NCBI GenBank assembly: GCA_030374805.1
Contig: JARGSG010000200.1
Coordinates: forward strand, 248,001-312,000
Source: Gracilaria gracilis
Taxonomy: Eukaryota; Rhodophyta; Florideophyceae; Gracilariales; Gracilariaceae
Direction of reading: 5' to 3'
Length of the DNA: 64,000 bases
Within the stretch, counting starts at the first letter, position 1, and each line of letters begins with the position of its first letter. The translations under genes were made by a program, and so were the position numbers. The notes below the pieces were generated by a model. It ran no database searches and had not been told where the DNA came from. It was given only the letters and a program-made list of their open reading frames with translations. This document shows, piece after piece, positions 62,420 through 64,000 of this stretch.

Positions 62420-64000
62420 TAGTGTACTGTAGTAGTTTTCTGAAGCAGAAAACATCAGCAGTGGTGTACTTAAGACACCACATCTCTGCCTCTTCAGTAA
62501 AATCAGAGACATCGAACCTCAACACTCACAACTCCTCTCGCGCATTGCAACCACACAAGCGCACAGTGATCACTGCCGATACTGGTTGTATCGCGTTTCG
62601 CTTGTTCGATCACCACAATGGCGTCCGCTTCGCCGCCCACCGCTCAGTCTGGAGAAGAAATGGAATATCCTCTTCAGCCACCATCGTCCGTAGCCTTTTC
62701 CGTGGACCACCCAAGACTCTCTAACACCAATCCGAGGTGAATTCGGATATTTCTACGTCAGTACGACCAGTATTCGAAGGCAGTCATGGAACGAGCGCTA
62801 CAGCTTTCGGTCATTGACTCGACCATCACCGAGCCTGTCCGCCCGGTCAGTATTTGCTTCTGTGTAGACTCTGCATGGCTTCAGTCCTGTATTGATTTGG
62901 AATACATTCCTACGGTCAAGATGTCCGAGGACCTTACGGATGCCAAACTCGTAGGTATTTGGAAACCGAAGCCGAGGAAGAAAAAGACAATATGACGGTG
63001 ACAGAAATTAATGCTATAATCAAACGTGAACTTTCGATGGACATGTCTGACAGCTCCTCCCGCTCGCGAATGAAGGGGCTGTTTACGACGTATGTGTCTA
63101 CGTTGCGTAGAAATGGGCTCATTTGGGTAATGGATGACCACCCAAAATTATCAGTCAAGCACATTGTAGCTGCTATCCGTCCCAGAACATTGCAAGAACG
63201 TCTCGAAACGGACCTGGAACTGGTTTACTCACCTCTGAAGAAGGACTTCAAAGGTTTTATGAAACGCGCAATGTCTGTGTCCGAAGCATTTCAGATCGTA
63301 GACAATGGTCCACTTTCTAGAACGCGAGTTTCAAAACCCCGCAAAGGAAACTTTGTACGTATTGCCACGAGTAGCGAGTTCCCAGCCCCCCCAAGCTCTT
63401 CAACAGAGCAGAAGCGCGCAAGCCAGAAATCCAAACGACTTCCCCCGTTCTTTCCGCACGAACCATGCCAGCGTGAAGGTGACCGGCATTGGATTGATGA
63501 TTGTACGAAGGCCACCGCTGTCGAGAAGGAAGCTCTGAAAGCTCATCTTTCAGCCAAGAAGGCAGCGGATGGACCTGCGAAGAAGACAAGGTCTCACAAA
63601 GCCAAATCAAAGCCAGGCAGCGTGGGACGTGTGAAACCTGCTCAGTACTCTACAGAGGCAAGCTGTTCTGTTACTCTATCCGATGGCATGACTTCCGTCG
63701 AGACATCTGGTCGCTGTGATGATGGCAGCGTCGACAGCATTGTGTCACCTACACTCGCAGAGTCAGCTGCTTTGCAAGGTATCGGGAAGATTTCCGCAAT
63801 CAAGAAGGGCACTTTGGCTGTGGCACTCAGGAAGGATAATCAGGCAGAAGCAGAGAGTTTTTCTTTCTCACGCACATGCACAATACCACGCACCATTCTA
63901 CACCTGGCATCTGGAAACTTGGCACTCATGAAGATATCCTTTTTGGTCGCTGATAATGACCTGGCTTGTGAGAATCTACTAATCGGCAGACCCGTACTGC
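62420..64000 (+). mobile_element. Element D: start of a further retroelement, runs off the window
   Basis: Gag-type coding starts near 62617. From 62992 the plus strand is open to the last base (about 336 codons): a Lys/Arg-rich region (LKKDFKGFMKRAMSVSEAF), a Cys/His patch (CQREGDRHWIDDC) resembling a partial zinc knuckle, a Lys/Ala-rich linker, and a protease-like segment ending LLIGRPVL. It looks like the 5' part of a Gypsy-type element, with protease and pol beyond the window. The first part of its coding is less well kept. LTR not identified. Confidence 0.6.

Overview
This is a eukaryotic window dominated by nested Ty3/Gypsy LTR retrotransposons, with a few apparently intronless, unrecognised host genes on AT-richer DNA between them. 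Nothing is bacterial: there are no operons or Shine-Dalgarno spacing, and chromodomain-bearing integrases, a TA-target DNA transposon, an AATAAA signal and TATA boxes are present. A red alga, or another gene-sparse eukaryote with few introns, is plausible, but I cannot prove the lineage from sequence alone.

Layout. 1-17661 is a left retroelement cluster. Element 1 is a chromovirus whose 5' end is off-window and whose LTR is at 4434-4652. Element 2 (4677-14429) has 552-bp LTRs. Both appear to sit in the remains of element 3 (resuming at 14435, LTR near 17434-17661). 17662-19600 holds dispersed repeats, LTR relics and a tRNA-derived SINE-like unit. 19691-29443 is the host-gene island: a multi-pass membrane protein, a 674-residue coiled-coil protein, a three-finger C2H2 protein and a small secreted Gly-rich protein. 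31417-33595 is a pogo/Tc1-mariner-type DNA transposon with clear inverted repeats and a TA target. 36225-59636 is a large nest: element C (769-bp LTRs, exact AGCAG target duplication) carries element B (43420-55409, 997-bp LTRs differing at about six positions, exact ACAGG target duplication). 59637-62200 holds minisatellites, two small ORFs and a 309-bp repeat. From about 62400 to the window end is the start of another retroelement.

Most interesting signals. (1) Elements B and C, both on the minus strand, each carry a related gene on the opposite strand, between pol and the 3' LTR and starting about 60-80 bp inside that LTR. In B it is an open 638-residue protein of unknown family. The layout resembles antisense genes driven from a 3' LTR. 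(2) Element 2 is saturated, in coding and non-coding parts alike, with a short palindromic word CCG-NN-CGG (about 39 copies by eye, against about two expected by chance), which is nearly absent from its neighbours. This could be a protein-binding or anti-silencing code. (3) Elements 2, B and C share an unusual primer-binding site beginning TGGTCTCCC, suggesting one lineage primed by one tRNA.

Working model: one Gypsy lineage shaped this locus in waves. C (LTRs about 6% apart) and element 2 (about 5%) are older and broken; B is recent and has open gag, pol and antisense genes.
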